Assembly: GCA_029864945.1 (NCBI GenBank)
Contig: JAOTSL010000057.1
Span: forward strand, 1-12,782
Reading direction: 5' to 3'
Source of the DNA: Gammaproteobacteria bacterium
GTDB lineage: Bacteria; Pseudomonadota; Gammaproteobacteria; S012-40
DNA length: 12,782 nucleotides
Position numbers and translations under genes: made by a program. Positions 1 to 7,191 of the stretch are shown one piece after another; the stretch's first letter is position 1, and the number at the start of each line of letters is the position of its first letter. The notes beneath the pieces were generated by a model that was not told where the DNA came from, ran no database searches, and saw nothing but the letters and a program-made list of their open reading frames with translations.

Positions 1-110
1 TTTATAGCTATCAACATTCCTTAAATATGGAAATACCTTTACCTGAAGTTTCAGTTGAATCAGTTAGTGAAATGGTTACAGACAAATTAAACTCATTTTT
101 TGGAAATTGA
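1..110 (+). CDS. C-terminal fragment of an unidentified gene
   Basis: An open frame enters from the left edge (first complete codon at 3) and ends at a TGA at 108-110, giving 35 visible residues. The other two forward frames stop within the first 25 bases. The visible end is polar, contains a Pro-Leu-Pro segment and finishes in Phe-Phe-Gly-Asn. There is too little sequence to assign a family. It could also be a chance open frame, so coding status is tentative. Confidence 0.4.
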   Translation, partial: YSYQHSLNMEIPLPEVSVESVSEMVTDKLNSFFGN

Positions 111-401
111 TACAGTTGCAGTTGCATGTGGGTTAGGTCACTGCATTCGGTCAATAATCTATGTGAGACAGAGTCTAAAATTAGAACTTGTTTATTGATT
201 TTACGGGATTTAACACTCTAGCTTCTTGCCTAGAATTGAGTAAAAACCCCTATTTACAACCTCCCTGCATTATTCGTTTCTCACACTTAATATGAGATAA
301 ATTCAAATTATCCTGTGTTTTTACAAATTATTCACACGCACCTCGTACTATATATGTAACTTAACTATGACACTGCAAACAAGCAAAGTGAAAGGTGAAA
401 T
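111..401. other. AT-rich intergenic region
   Basis: About 290 bases without a convincing ORF. The last 20 bases contain a purine-rich Shine-Dalgarno-like stretch (AAAGGTGA, about 390-397) placed correctly for the ATG at 402. A TATATAT run near 350-356 could be a -10 element, but no good -35 is seen at the right distance. No RNA gene or clear repeat was recognised. Confidence 0.5.
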
Positions 402-752
402 ATGAAAACATTATTTATCGCGTGGGTAGTAGCATTACTTTTGTATGGCGTTACATCTGTAGTAACTGCAGACGAGATTTCGCCCGGTGACTTTATAGAA
501 GTTTGGGTAGGGTTCTCAGACGGCAGAGTATGTATTGCTGTTCAAGATAGTGTTGATTTCTCTGAAGCTAGAGCAGAATTGTGGCTGGTAAATAATGATG
601 AAGTTAAATGGCTAGAAGATGTTAAGGGTTATGGGTGTATTGATGTTCAGTTAGCTGAAGACACGCAGCTGCATGCAATCACCTACGACCCTAGAATTAG
701 AATTTCTGTTGTAGCTGATACTGCAAATAGAACGGTACTGGCGCGGTTGTAG
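402..752 (+). CDS. small exported acidic protein, function unknown
   Basis: 116 residues with a clear Sec signal peptide: Lys2, a hydrophobic core at about residues 4-21, and a Thr-Ala/Asp cleavage site after residue 23. The mature part of about 93 residues is acidic, with roughly 18 Asp/Glu against 8 Lys/Arg. It has exactly two cysteines (Cys44 and Cys79), which could form one periplasmic disulfide. The alternation of hydrophobic and polar residues suggests a small beta-rich domain. The ATG at 402 is supported by an upstream AAAGGTGA ribosome-binding site. It stands alone, convergent with the DAHP synthase gene, so context gives no functional hint. I do not recognise the family; export is well supported, function is not. 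Confidence 0.7.
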   Translation: MKTLFIAWVVALLLYGVTSVVTADEISPGDFIEVWVGFSDGRVCIAVQDSVDFSEARAELWLVNNDEVKWLEDVKGYGCIDVQLAEDTQLHAITYDPRIRISVVADTANRTVLARL

Positions 753-773
753 TTAAAAGGTTTAATTGCACCT

Positions 774-818
774 GCCTCTCGAAAGAGGCTGCTGCCAATT
801 TATACTGGTTTTTAACCA
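774..818. terminator. hairpins between convergent genes, probable bidirectional terminator
   Basis: GCCTCT (774-779) pairs perfectly with AGAGGC (784-789) around a CGAA loop. A second small hairpin, TGGTT (806-810) with AACCA (814-818), follows. The pair sits between the stop codons of two convergent genes, where terminators are expected. The first stem lacks an immediate T tract on either strand, so intrinsic termination is plausible rather than certain. Confidence 0.4.
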
Positions 819-872
819 ACGAAATATTGATTAATATATTGCGTTGTCAAAAAGATTATATTCATGTTTCTC

Positions 873-1934
873 TTACGTGCTTTTAATGCGTTTTTTCTGG
901 ACAGCACTGGCTAATTTTTCAAGCAAAGGAATAGTATCGTCAAAACTTAAACATGCATCAGTTATGCTTTGGCCATAACAAAGCTGAGTAGGGTTGTGTA
1001 GTTTTTGATTCCCCTCCACTAAATGACTTTCAATCATGACACCCATAATATGCGTGTTACCTGTAGCGATTTGAGAGGCTATGTTCAGTCCCACTTCTAT
1101 TTGCTTTTTAAATTGTTTTTGACTATTCGCATGACTCAAATCAATCATTATTCGTGGTGCTAAGCCGTTGTTTTGTAGTGTCGTGACTGCTTCGGTAATG
1201 TGGGCTTTATCATAGTTAGGTGTTTTTCCTCCGCGCAATATGACATGTGTGTCGCTATTGCCTTTGGTGTAAAAAATACTGGTTTTTCCTGCCCTATTGG
1301 GTGAAAGGAATATATGCGGTTCGGCGGAAGCAAATATGGCATCACAAGCGACGCTTAGGTTGCCATCCGTTCCGTTTTTAAATCCCACCGGACATGACAA
1401 GCCTGAAGCCAGTTCTCTATGGACTTGGCTTTCGGTAGTGCGTGCCCCGATAGCACCCCAACTAATAAGGTCTGAATAGTACTGCCCTGTAACTATATCT
1501 AAAAATTCTGTGCCTGCCGGTATTCCAATATCATTAAGTTTTACTAATAAATCTCGTGCTAACCGGACACCTTTATTAATATCAAAACTATTGTCTAGGT
1601 CGGGGTCGTTAATTAACCCTTTCCAGCCTGTACGGGTGCGTGGCTTTTCAAAATAGACTCGCATAATAATTAGTAGGTCTTCTTGGTGTTTTTTCTTTTC
1701 TACTAATAGCCTTTCAGCGTATTCAAGTGCTGCTTTTTGATCGTGAATTGAACATGGACCAACAACAACGATTAATCGATCATCTTTAGACGTTAAAATA
1801 TTGTGAATTTCATGCCGTGTTTTCTCTACTAGTAATGCTGCAGATTCTTTTAGTGGATATTCAGCACAAATTTTTTGAGGTGGGTCAACAGGTCTAATGT
1901 CAGCAATACGTATGTTCGTTGTTTTGTGTGTCAT
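873..1934 (-). CDS. aroG: 3-deoxy-7-phosphoheptulonate (DAHP) synthase, type I, AroG-like
   Basis: Catalyses condensation of phosphoenolpyruvate with erythrose-4-phosphate, the first committed step of the cytoplasmic shikimate pathway to Phe, Tyr and Trp. The 353 residues align with E. coli AroG without a gap through residue 326. The four metal ligands are present: Cys61 in GPCSIHD, His268 in DLSHANS, Glu302 in MIESHLVEGN, and Asp326 in SITDAC. Substrate-binding segments include YFEKPRT (94-100), GARTTESQ (163-170) and PVGFKNGTDG (182-191, Lys186). The N-terminal extension typical of feedback-regulated type I-alpha enzymes is present. Asp146, Ser180, Phe209 and Ser211, which belong to or lie near the AroG inhibitor pocket, are kept, but position 150 is Gly instead of Pro. 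Which amino acid inhibits it cannot be read reliably, so aroF or aroH remain possible names. It is monocistronic and divergent from the PLP enzyme gene. Confidence 0.95.
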   Translation of the reverse strand: MTHKTTNIRIADIRPVDPPQKICAEYPLKESAALLVEKTRHEIHNILTSKDDRLIVVVGPCSIHDQKAALEYAERLLVEKKKHQEDLLIIMRVYFEKPRTRTGWKGLINDPDLDNSFDINKGVRLARDLLVKLNDIGIPAGTEFLDIVTGQYYSDLISWGAIGARTTESQVHRELASGLSCPVGFKNGTDGNLSVACDAIFASAEPHIFLSPNRAGKTSIFYTKGNSDTHVILRGGKTPNYDKAHITEAVTTLQNNGLAPRIMIDLSHANSQKQFKKQIEVGLNIASQIATGNTHIMGVMIESHLVEGNQKLHNPTQLCYGQSITDACLSFDDTIPLLEKLASAVQKKRIKST

Positions 1935-1970
1935 GTTTCGGTGAGATCTCTATTCTATTCGCAATAACAC

Positions 1971-2002
1971 ATTATAACTTGTTAGTACGCGTATTTCGTC
2001 TA
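1971..2002 (-). promoter_or_regulatory. probable promoter of the DAHP synthase gene
   Basis: Read on the minus strand, a perfect TATAAT (complement of 1971-1976) lies 37 bases upstream of the start codon. A clear -35 is missing; the best partial match (TAGACG) sits at a 20-base spacing. The spacer contains GTACTA, the half-site word of the E. coli TrpR operator, ending 7 bases upstream of the -10. Overlap with the -10 region is where TrpR binds in E. coli, but the second half-site is poor, so repression by TrpR is only a possibility. Confidence 0.45.
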
Positions 2003-2226
2003 ATACCATCAAAAGATAGTAGATTTTCTATTTTATGATATGGTAATAATCAGTTATGTGAGCCAATGTTGGCGTATAAAAGTTGTGCTCTGCGGCAATG
2101 AGGAATAAAAAGTAGAAAAAATAATGCACAGTGATGATAGTCCTGGTTAAAAATAAACCAAAATCAGAGCTCATAGCATCTGCGTGAGTTTTATCTCTGG
2201 CAAATAAATTGATAGTTTTATTACAT

Positions 2227-2230
2227 GGAG
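2227..2230 (+). promoter_or_regulatory. Shine-Dalgarno GGAG that decides the PLP enzyme start
   Basis: Two in-frame ATGs lie at 2225 and 2237. GGAG at 2227-2230 overlaps the first ATG and is 6 bases upstream of the second. No comparable motif precedes the first ATG. Initiation at 2237 is therefore preferred, shortening the protein from 620 to 616 residues. Confidence 0.75.
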
Positions 2231-2236
2231 ATACAC

Positions 2237-4087
2237 ATGGACGAATTAGTTGGAGAATCGGCCGATGGTTTGGCAAAACAAGATGCTGATTTTGAAGTAG
2301 CAAAACGCTTAAGCCCTAGACGAAAAACATCCAGTGCGCAAAATTTGTCTGAATTGGCTCAGGAGCAATTAGTACATTTTTCCATAGACCCTGACTCGGA
2401 AATGGGGCAGACGTTAGCAAGTATCGCAGAGAATATTTATAAAACACAAATTGATTTAACTCATTTGTGGGAAGTTACTTTACGAGAATTAACAACGCTA
2501 AACCGCCAAGATCGAATTGCTTATTTTAATGCGAAGAAATTTTTGTGTTTTCAATTAGCAAAATTACTTGATACTTTACAGCATCCTTTTCGCGCGACTT
2601 ACCAATCGCTTGTAAATGACCAATCAGCGCGGATCACAAAAGGCCCATATCCAATATTTGATAACGTTGCAGCTATTTTTTCAGCAACCCCTGTTATTAC
2701 CCGAACAGCAACCTATATTTATGCTTGCACCGAATGGATTGATGATGCTTTTCAAGGTAAGGAAATGTTACTCGAAGTCTATTCTCGTTTGCTTAATCCT
2801 ACGTCAATCAGTTTGGCAAATCATATTGTTGATCTAGAGTGTGGGGCGTTATCCAATGAATATATGGCGTGGAATTTTAATTCGGGTATGGCAGCAATTG
2901 ATACGGTTTTAGCGCATTTGCTTGGTCATGGCGATATTGTGATTTGTTCTCGAAATGTTTACGGTGGCACCTTTCAATTGCTGGAAGATTGGTATGGTAA
3001 AAAAAGTAATTTGGATATCGGTATTGAGTGGTTCGACGGATACGAATCGAGCGAGTTTGTTGATGTGCTAACTGCCTTGCAGCAAAAGTACGCAGACCGA
3101 ATAACGAAAGGTCGTCGAATATATGTTTATCTCGAGTCACCGTGTAATCCACATGGCTACGTATTAGATGTAGCGGGAATTTGTAAAGCGGCACATGAGC
3201 AAGGTTTGGTGGTGATGTTGGATAGCACGGTTGCAACGCCTTTTTTGTATCAACCGTTAATACGGGGTGATGTCGACGAACGCCCTGATTATGTTATTCA
3301 CAGTTATACCAAGGATATTACGGGTACTGGCGTAACAACTGCAGGCGTTGTTATTGGGCGAAATGAGACTATGTTCATTCCAAAAAATGAGTCTGTGAGT
3401 TTAGCGGATGATAATGGAAATGAAAAAAACGTTTCCTGGAAAGATACATTATTTTGGAATGTGTATTTTATTAAAGGCGCTTTTCTTGATGCAGATAAGG
3501 CGTTTGAGGTAATTTCAGGTTCACGCACGTTAGAGCTGCGTATGTTGCGTAAAGTAATTAATACAAAAGTAATGGCATTATTTTTTGATTCCCATTCAAA
3601 CATCAATGTTAAGTGCAATGCGCTTCAACAGAATGAAAACTATAATCTTGGTAAGTCGCATATGAGATTGGGTCTGCCTGCACCGCTTTTTACTATCGAC
3701 TTTGAAGGTTCTAACTTAGCGAGAAATGCATTTGTTCGGTTTTTTGACTGTCTCGAGCCGGTATTTGGTCATATGGTTTCTTTGGGGCAATCAAATACCA
3801 TGGTTTTGTGTCCGGCACTAACCAGCCATTCGGAAATGAGTAAGAAAAAACTGGAGTTGGCGGGTATTTCACCAACGACGATACGTATTTCAATTGGTGA
3901 TGAGGACCCAAGAACGCTAATTGCACATTTCATTAATGCAGCAAAACTTGCAATTGACCCGGTAATAGACGGCTTTTCAAAGGGCTTTATGACCTACGAG
4001 AATATAGATAACTTGTATCGAGATACTTATTTGGAAACGCATCGGTTATGGATAGAGGATCAATCACCGCTTAAGGATATGGTTTGA
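2237..4087 (+). CDS. large PLP-dependent enzyme of the Cys/Met metabolism (trans-sulfuration) family
   Basis: A fold-type I pyridoxal-phosphate enzyme related to cystathionine gamma-synthase, cystathionine lyases and O-acylhomoserine sulfhydrylases. In numbering of the 616-residue form, family motifs appear in order: YSRLLNPT (182-189), NSGMAAI (215-221), VYGGTF (241-246), ESPCNP (300-305), the PLP-ring Asp329 in LDSTVATP, the Schiff-base Lys359 in HSYTK, and a C-terminal IRISIGDED segment whose Arg550 matches the substrate-carboxylate Arg. The family is usually about 380-430 residues; this protein has about 150 extra at the N terminus, mostly predicted helical, and about 35 at the C terminus. 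The normal GGHSD after the lysine is replaced by ITGTGVTT. The fold and cofactor are secure. The exact reaction (synthase, lyase or another PLP chemistry) is not, and no neighbouring sulfur-amino-acid gene helps. Confidence 0.85.
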   Translation: MDELVGESADGLAKQDADFEVAKRLSPRRKTSSAQNLSELAQEQLVHFSIDPDSEMGQTLASIAENIYKTQIDLTHLWEVTLRELTTLNRQDRIAYFNAKKFLCFQLAKLLDTLQHPFRATYQSLVNDQSARITKGPYPIFDNVAAIFSATPVITRTATYIYACTEWIDDAFQGKEMLLEVYSRLLNPTSISLANHIVDLECGALSNEYMAWNFNSGMAAIDTVLAHLLGHGDIVICSRNVYGGTFQLLEDWYGKKSNLDIGIEWFDGYESSEFVDVLTALQQKYADRITKGRRIYVYLESPCNPHGYVLDVAGICKAAHEQGLVVMLDSTVATPFLYQPLIRGDVDERPDYVIHSYTKDITGTGVTTAGVVIGRNETMFIPKNESVSLADDNGNEKNVSWKDTLFWNVYFIKGAFLDADKAFEVISGSRTLELRMLRKVINTKVMALFFDSHSNINVKCNALQQNENYNLGKSHMRLGLPAPLFTIDFEGSNLARNAFVRFFDCLEPVFGHMVSLGQSNTMVLCPALTSHSEMSKKKLELAGISPTTIRISIGDEDPRTLIAHFINAAKLAIDPVIDGFSKGFMTYENIDNLYRDTYLETHRLWIEDQSPLKDMV

Positions 4088-4256
4088 CAGGCTGAGTGAT
4101 TATTAGTAATTTTATCTAACGCATTATATTTATTAAAGAAGTCTGTTATTTTAGGTGTTATAAAAGTGGTGAAGATGGTGGCGACGCATAAATCGGATTG
4201 AACTCGATGCTGATGAAATGATCTTATATTTGACAGCCGTCTAGAGCAGGAAATAG

Positions 4257-4284
4257 CGGTTATTTCGAAATAAGCCGATTTATT
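4257..4284 (+). terminator. possible terminator downstream of the PLP enzyme
   Basis: CGGTTATTT (4257-4265) pairs with AAATAA and CCG (4268-4277), with one bulged G at 4274 and a short TCGA loop. It is followed by a T-rich but interrupted stretch (ATTTATTCTATT). It lies 170 bases past the stop codon, which is rather far. The stem is AT-rich, so efficiency is doubtful. Confidence 0.35.
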
Positions 4285-4337
4285 CTATTCATTTAATGCC
4301 GAAGCTGTCGATATGGTTATAGTTAGTACTCGGGTTT

Positions 4338-4373
4338 CCTAGGAGCTTGTCCATTCTCGGACAGGCTCCTAGG
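4338..4373. repeat. strong intergenic palindrome, REP-like hairpin
   Basis: CCTAGGAGCTTGTCC (4338-4352) pairs with GGACAGGCTCCTAGG (4359-4373) over 15 bp with a single G-T wobble, around the 6-base loop ATTCTC. It is GC-richer than its surroundings and has no T tract on either strand, so a simple intrinsic terminator is unlikely. Isolated intergenic palindromes of this kind are often dispersed repeats (REP/BIME-like). Only one copy is in this window, so dispersal cannot be shown here. Confidence 0.6.
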
Positions 4374-4426
4374 GACCTAGAATTGTTTAAAAACGTCTGA
4401 AACTGAGCAGTTTTAAGGAGCTACCA

Positions 4427-4454
4427 CTGAAAGGTGTATATAGTGGTTTATACT
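4427..4454 (+). promoter_or_regulatory. possible sigma-70-type promoter of prc
   Basis: CTGAAA (4427-4432, four of six matches to TTGACA) and TATACT (4449-4454, five of six matches to TATAAT) are separated by 16 bases and end 35 bases upstream of the prc ATG. This is the best-placed pair in the gap. It is a motif match only. Confidence 0.35.
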
Positions 4455-4489
4455 TATCGAAATTAAATACTCTACACTTGGTAAAATTT

Positions 4490-6607
4490 ATGATTAAAAA
4501 ATGCGCTACCCTTGTTTTATTATTGGTTTTTGGCGGAACTGGGCAAAGCTTTGCTGTAACGCAGAAAAAGCTCGAGCCCTTATTGGAACACGGTCTTTCT
4601 GCTGTATTGATTACCAAAATCATCGATCAGTTTCATTATAAAAAAAGTATGTTGAATGATGAGGAGTCGGAGAAAATATTTGAAGAGTTTCTTAAAACAC
4701 TCGACCCAAATCACAATGTATTTACCAAAAAAGACATAGATCAACTCTCACAATTCAGGCTAACATTGGATGATGCTTTATTAAAAGGCGATTTAAATCC
4801 TGCTTTTATTATGTTTCGAAAATTTAATGAGCGCCGTATTGAAAGAGCGAATTATGCGTTAAAGCGTTTAGATGAAAAGTTTGATTTCTCTGTAAAAGAG
4901 ACTTTTTTGTTTGATAGAGAAGATGTTGCATGGCCTGCAGATGAAAAAGCGCTGAATGAAATATGGCGGAAAAAAGTTAAAAATGATTACCTGACTCTCT
5001 TGCTTGCCGACAAAAACGAAAGCGAGCTGAAAGAAACACTACGCAAGCGCTATAAACGAACGATTAAGCGTTCTCAACAATTAAAATCAGAAGACGCGTA
5101 CGAATTTTTTGTGAATGCCTATCTTAGAAATCTTGAACCACACACCGCTTATTTTTCACCTCGCACATCAGAAAATTTCAATATTAATATGAGTCTTTCT
5201 CTTGAAGGGATTGGCGCAGCGTTACAGACGGTTGATGAACATACTGTTGTGAAGCGCATTATTAAGGGCGGCCCAGCTGATTTAGGCCGACTTCTTAATG
5301 AGGGAGATAAAATTATTGGGGTAGGGCAAGGACAAGCTGAAGTAGAAGATGTTATTGGATGGCGTCTGGACGATGTGGTACAAAAAATTCGCGGCCCTAA
5401 AGACTCAATTGTGCAGTTGCATATTTTGCCTCAAGATAGTGGCCCAGGCGGTTCAGATAAATATATTACAATTGTGCGAAACAAAATAAAACTTGAAGAC
5501 CAGCGAGTTAAAAAGTCCGTACTTGAAATACCGGATGGTGCAACAAGCAAAAAGATTGGCGTTATAGAGATACCAACGTTTTATATGGATTTTGCGGCCG
5601 CCTCTCGAGGTGAAAAAGACTATAGTAGTACAACTCGTGATTCTAAAAAAATTATAGATGAATTAAGAGCTGAAAAAGTTGATGGGATTGTGATTGATCT
5701 ACGTAACAACGGTGGTGGTTCGCTTGCTGAAGCAGTTTCGTTAACAGGTCTGTTTATTGAGTCGGGACCTGTCGTGCAAATTCGTAAAAGCAGTGGTGAG
5801 ATTCAGCTAGACGAAGATGTAGATAAAAGTATCGCCTACAGTGGGCCATTAGCTGTACTGGTTGATCGATACAGCGCATCCGCATCAGAAATTTTCTCAG
5901 GTGCTATTCAGGATTATGGGCGTGGAACAATAGTCGGTGAGCCTACTTTTGGTAAAGGAACCGTGCAGCGAATCGTTAACTTAAACAACTATGTTAAAAG
6001 TAAAGATAGCCATTTGGGCCAACTTAAAATAACAATGGCTCAATTTTTTCGTGTGAATGGTGATAGTACTCAGCATCGTGGTGTTGTGCCGGATATTATT
6101 TATTCTACTTCTGTGGAAAATGATGACCAGGGTGAAAGCTCATTACCAAATGCCTTGCCCTGGGCTCATGTGCCTGCAGCGCACTTTAAACCAAGTAGCC
6201 AAGTGCCGCGAGATTTAACTGATGCTAAAGTACGTCATGAAGAACGAGTTAAGCATGATGTTGGGTTTAATTTTCTTCTCTCTCAAGCTAAGCTTCGGCA
6301 GAAAATATTCAGCGAAAAGAGTTTGTCTCTTCTTGAATCTAAAAGAAAAGGTGAGCGTCTGCAACGTAAAAAAGATCGTAATGAGCTATTAAATAAGTTT
6401 CGTGTATCACGTGGTATAAAGACAGTTTCTCTTACTGAAGATGTTGCTGATGATACTGCCGAAGATGCTGAAGTAAACGAAAAGCTTAGTTCGGAGCTTC
6501 GTCAGGTACTGCTTCGAGAAGCAGCAACAATTCTTGTGGATATAAGCAGAGTGCCTGGTGATAATAAACTATCGCAAAATGATACTCTAAAAATAACAAG
6601 TAATTGA
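4490..6607 (+). CDS. prc: carboxy-terminal processing (tail-specific) protease Prc/Tsp
   Basis: A periplasmic serine protease of family S41 that degrades proteins through exposed C termini; in E. coli Prc it acts with NlpI on the peptidoglycan hydrolase MepS and trims FtsI. From the ATG at 4490 the protein has 705 residues, close to E. coli Prc (682). It begins with a classic signal peptide (Lys3-Lys4, hydrophobic to about residue 23). Then come a helical N-terminal domain (about 30-215), a PDZ domain (about 236-320, LEGIGA through GDKIIGVG), the S41 core (about 340-540) and the C-terminal Prc domain (about 550-700). The catalytic dyad is Ser464 in YSASASEIF and Lys489 in TFGKGTVQ, 25 residues apart as in E. 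coli (Ser430/Lys455). A TTG at 4478 would add four residues before the charged region and has no ribosome-binding site, so ATG is preferred. The gene seems to be transcribed alone. Confidence 0.95.
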   Translation: MIKKCATLVLLLVFGGTGQSFAVTQKKLEPLLEHGLSAVLITKIIDQFHYKKSMLNDEESEKIFEEFLKTLDPNHNVFTKKDIDQLSQFRLTLDDALLKGDLNPAFIMFRKFNERRIERANYALKRLDEKFDFSVKETFLFDREDVAWPADEKALNEIWRKKVKNDYLTLLLADKNESELKETLRKRYKRTIKRSQQLKSEDAYEFFVNAYLRNLEPHTAYFSPRTSENFNINMSLSLEGIGAALQTVDEHTVVKRIIKGGPADLGRLLNEGDKIIGVGQGQAEVEDVIGWRLDDVVQKIRGPKDSIVQLHILPQDSGPGGSDKYITIVRNKIKLEDQRVKKSVLEIPDGATSKKIGVIEIPTFYMDFAAASRGEKDYSSTTRDSKKIIDELRAEKVDGIVIDLRNNGGGSLAEAVSLTGLFIESGPVVQIRKSSGEIQLDEDVDKSIAYSGPLAVLVDRYSASASEIFSGAIQDYGRGTIVGEPTFGKGTVQRIVNLNNYVKSKDSHLGQLKITMAQFFRVNGDSTQHRGVVPDIIYSTSVENDDQGESSLPNALPWAHVPAAHFKPSSQVPRDLTDAKVRHEERVKHDVGFNFLLSQAKLRQKIFSEKSLSLLESKRKGERLQRKKDRNELLNKFRVSRGIKTVSLTEDVADDTAEDAEVNEKLSSELRQVLLREAATILVDISRVPGDNKLSQNDTLKITSN

Positions 6608-6622
6608 AATCGCTGTATTACA

Positions 6623-6669
6623 TTAATCTCGCAATTTCACATGACTTAATTGTGAGGTTGTGAGATTAA
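6623..6669. terminator. long wobble-rich hairpin downstream of prc
   Basis: The 18-base arms 6623-6640 and 6652-6669 pair along their full length when read as plus-strand RNA, with three G-U wobbles and an 11-base loop. It starts 15 bases after the prc stop codon, as expected for a terminator or 3'-end stabilising structure. There is no T tract after it. The complementary strand would have three A-C mismatches, so the structure works best in the prc transcript. Confidence 0.5.
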
Positions 6670-6681
6670 GAGGCCGAGCCT

Positions 6682-6719
6682 AAGGATAAAATAATCTGCC
6701 GATTTGTAACGCGGCAGAT
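6682..6719 (-). terminator. Rho-independent terminator of the CopZ-like gene
   Basis: On the minus strand, ATCTGCCG (complement of 6712-6719) and CGGCAGAT (complement of 6694-6701) form a perfect 8-bp stem with a 10-base loop, followed by TATTTTATCC. It begins 15 bases beyond the stop codon of the minus-strand gene. The T tract is interrupted, but position and shape fit an intrinsic terminator. Confidence 0.6.
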
Positions 6720-6733
6720 GGGCAAAGTAAGAG

Positions 6734-7150
6734 CTATTTAGGAAAGTCCTTTAAACAACACCTCCCAGATGGGTTATGCGTGGTGCAGGAGCATAAATCA
6801 CGCTTGGTTTGATCTATAACAAAAGCTTTTACCTGACTATTAGATTTTGCTTCTAATTTAGATACGCCAAAACAATAACAGACCAATGTATCATCGGCTG
6901 TTTCTTTTATACCCACCGTGGTTCTGAGTTGATCTTTGCGTATTGTTGAGTTGTCTAGTCCAAAATAAACAACGTCACAATCAGGGTTATCACAAAAGTA
7001 GTAGGCCTGGTTTTTAGCTACTAGTTTCCATGGGTCTATTACGTGATGTAATATTGTTTTATACGATACTTCGGTACATTGTTTATTATCTTCTGGACAA
7101 GTATGTCGTCTAGGTGGTTTTTGGTTATTTGTTGAACAGCAATCTGACAT
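6734..7150 (-). CDS. CopZ-type zinc/[2Fe-2S] protein lacking the HMA domain
   Basis: A small cysteine-rich cytoplasmic protein resembling the N-terminal part of Archaeoglobus CopZ, which combines a zinc site with a BFD-like [2Fe-2S] cluster and is linked to copper delivery and reduction. From the ATG at 7150 it has 138 residues and 12 cysteines. The probable zinc-site region includes Cys18, Cys25 and the FCDNPDCDVVYF segment (Cys53, Cys58). The probable cluster motif is CYCFG (Cys91, Cys93) followed by LCSC (Cys120, Cys122) and CC (131-132) in a BFD-like arrangement. No signal peptide or GMTCxxC metal-binding HMA domain is present. A TTG at 7165 would add five residues; the ATG is favoured because cysteine-rich MSDCC starts are usual and a GAAAG lies upstream. 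It diverges from the copper-efflux genes, supporting a role in copper handling. Confidence 0.8.
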   Translation of the reverse strand: MSDCCSTNNQKPPRRHTCPEDNKQCTEVSYKTILHHVIDPWKLVAKNQAYYFCDNPDCDVVYFGLDNSTIRKDQLRTTVGIKETADDTLVCYCFGVSKLEAKSNSQVKAFVIDQTKRDLCSCTTHNPSGRCCLKDFPK

Positions 7151-7191
7151 GTTAGTTTCTTTCAAATTTAATTTATAAACTGGAACGGTAC

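Larger units (their letters stand above)
1935..2236. other. divergent intergenic region
   Basis: About 300 bases separating the minus-strand DAHP synthase gene from the plus-strand PLP enzyme gene, so it should hold promoters for both. The DAHP synthase side has a good -10 (separate entry). On the PLP side only weak promoter-like words are visible in the last 50 bases. An AT-rich imperfect inverted repeat lies near 2013-2037 (AAAAGATAG facing CTATTTT). A minus-strand open frame of 91 codons across this region has no ribosome-binding site or recognisable family and is not called. Confidence 0.5.
4088..4489. other. intergenic region between the PLP enzyme and prc
   Basis: About 400 bases without a credible ORF. 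It holds a weak terminator-like hairpin (4257-4277), a strong REP-like palindrome (4338-4373) and a possible promoter for prc (4427-4454). These are listed separately. Nothing else structured was seen. Confidence 0.6.

Noticed and set aside
1978..1992. TrpR operator upstream of the DAHP synthase gene
   Set aside because: Only one half-site (GTACTA) is good; about 12 of 20 positions match the E. coli consensus, too weak to call a site.
2225..2236. Upstream ATG of the PLP enzyme
   Set aside because: It overlaps the GGAG motif that is ideally placed for the ATG at 2237.
2028..2303. 91-codon minus-strand frame between the DAHP synthase and PLP enzyme genes
   Set aside because: No ribosome-binding site or recognisable family, and it runs into the 5' end of a well-supported gene on the other strand.
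4230..4259. Perfect TTGACA at 4230-4235 as a prc promoter
   Set aside because: No -10 resembling TATAAT lies 16-18 bases downstream, and it is far from the start codon.
4478..4489. TTG start adding four residues to Prc
   Set aside because: No Shine-Dalgarno before it, and the ATG at 4490 gives a typical signal peptide start with two lysines.
7151..7165. TTG start adding five residues to the CopZ-like protein
   Set aside because: The in-frame ATG at 7150 starts right at the cysteine-rich MSDCC segment; the upstream TTG has no better ribosome-binding site.
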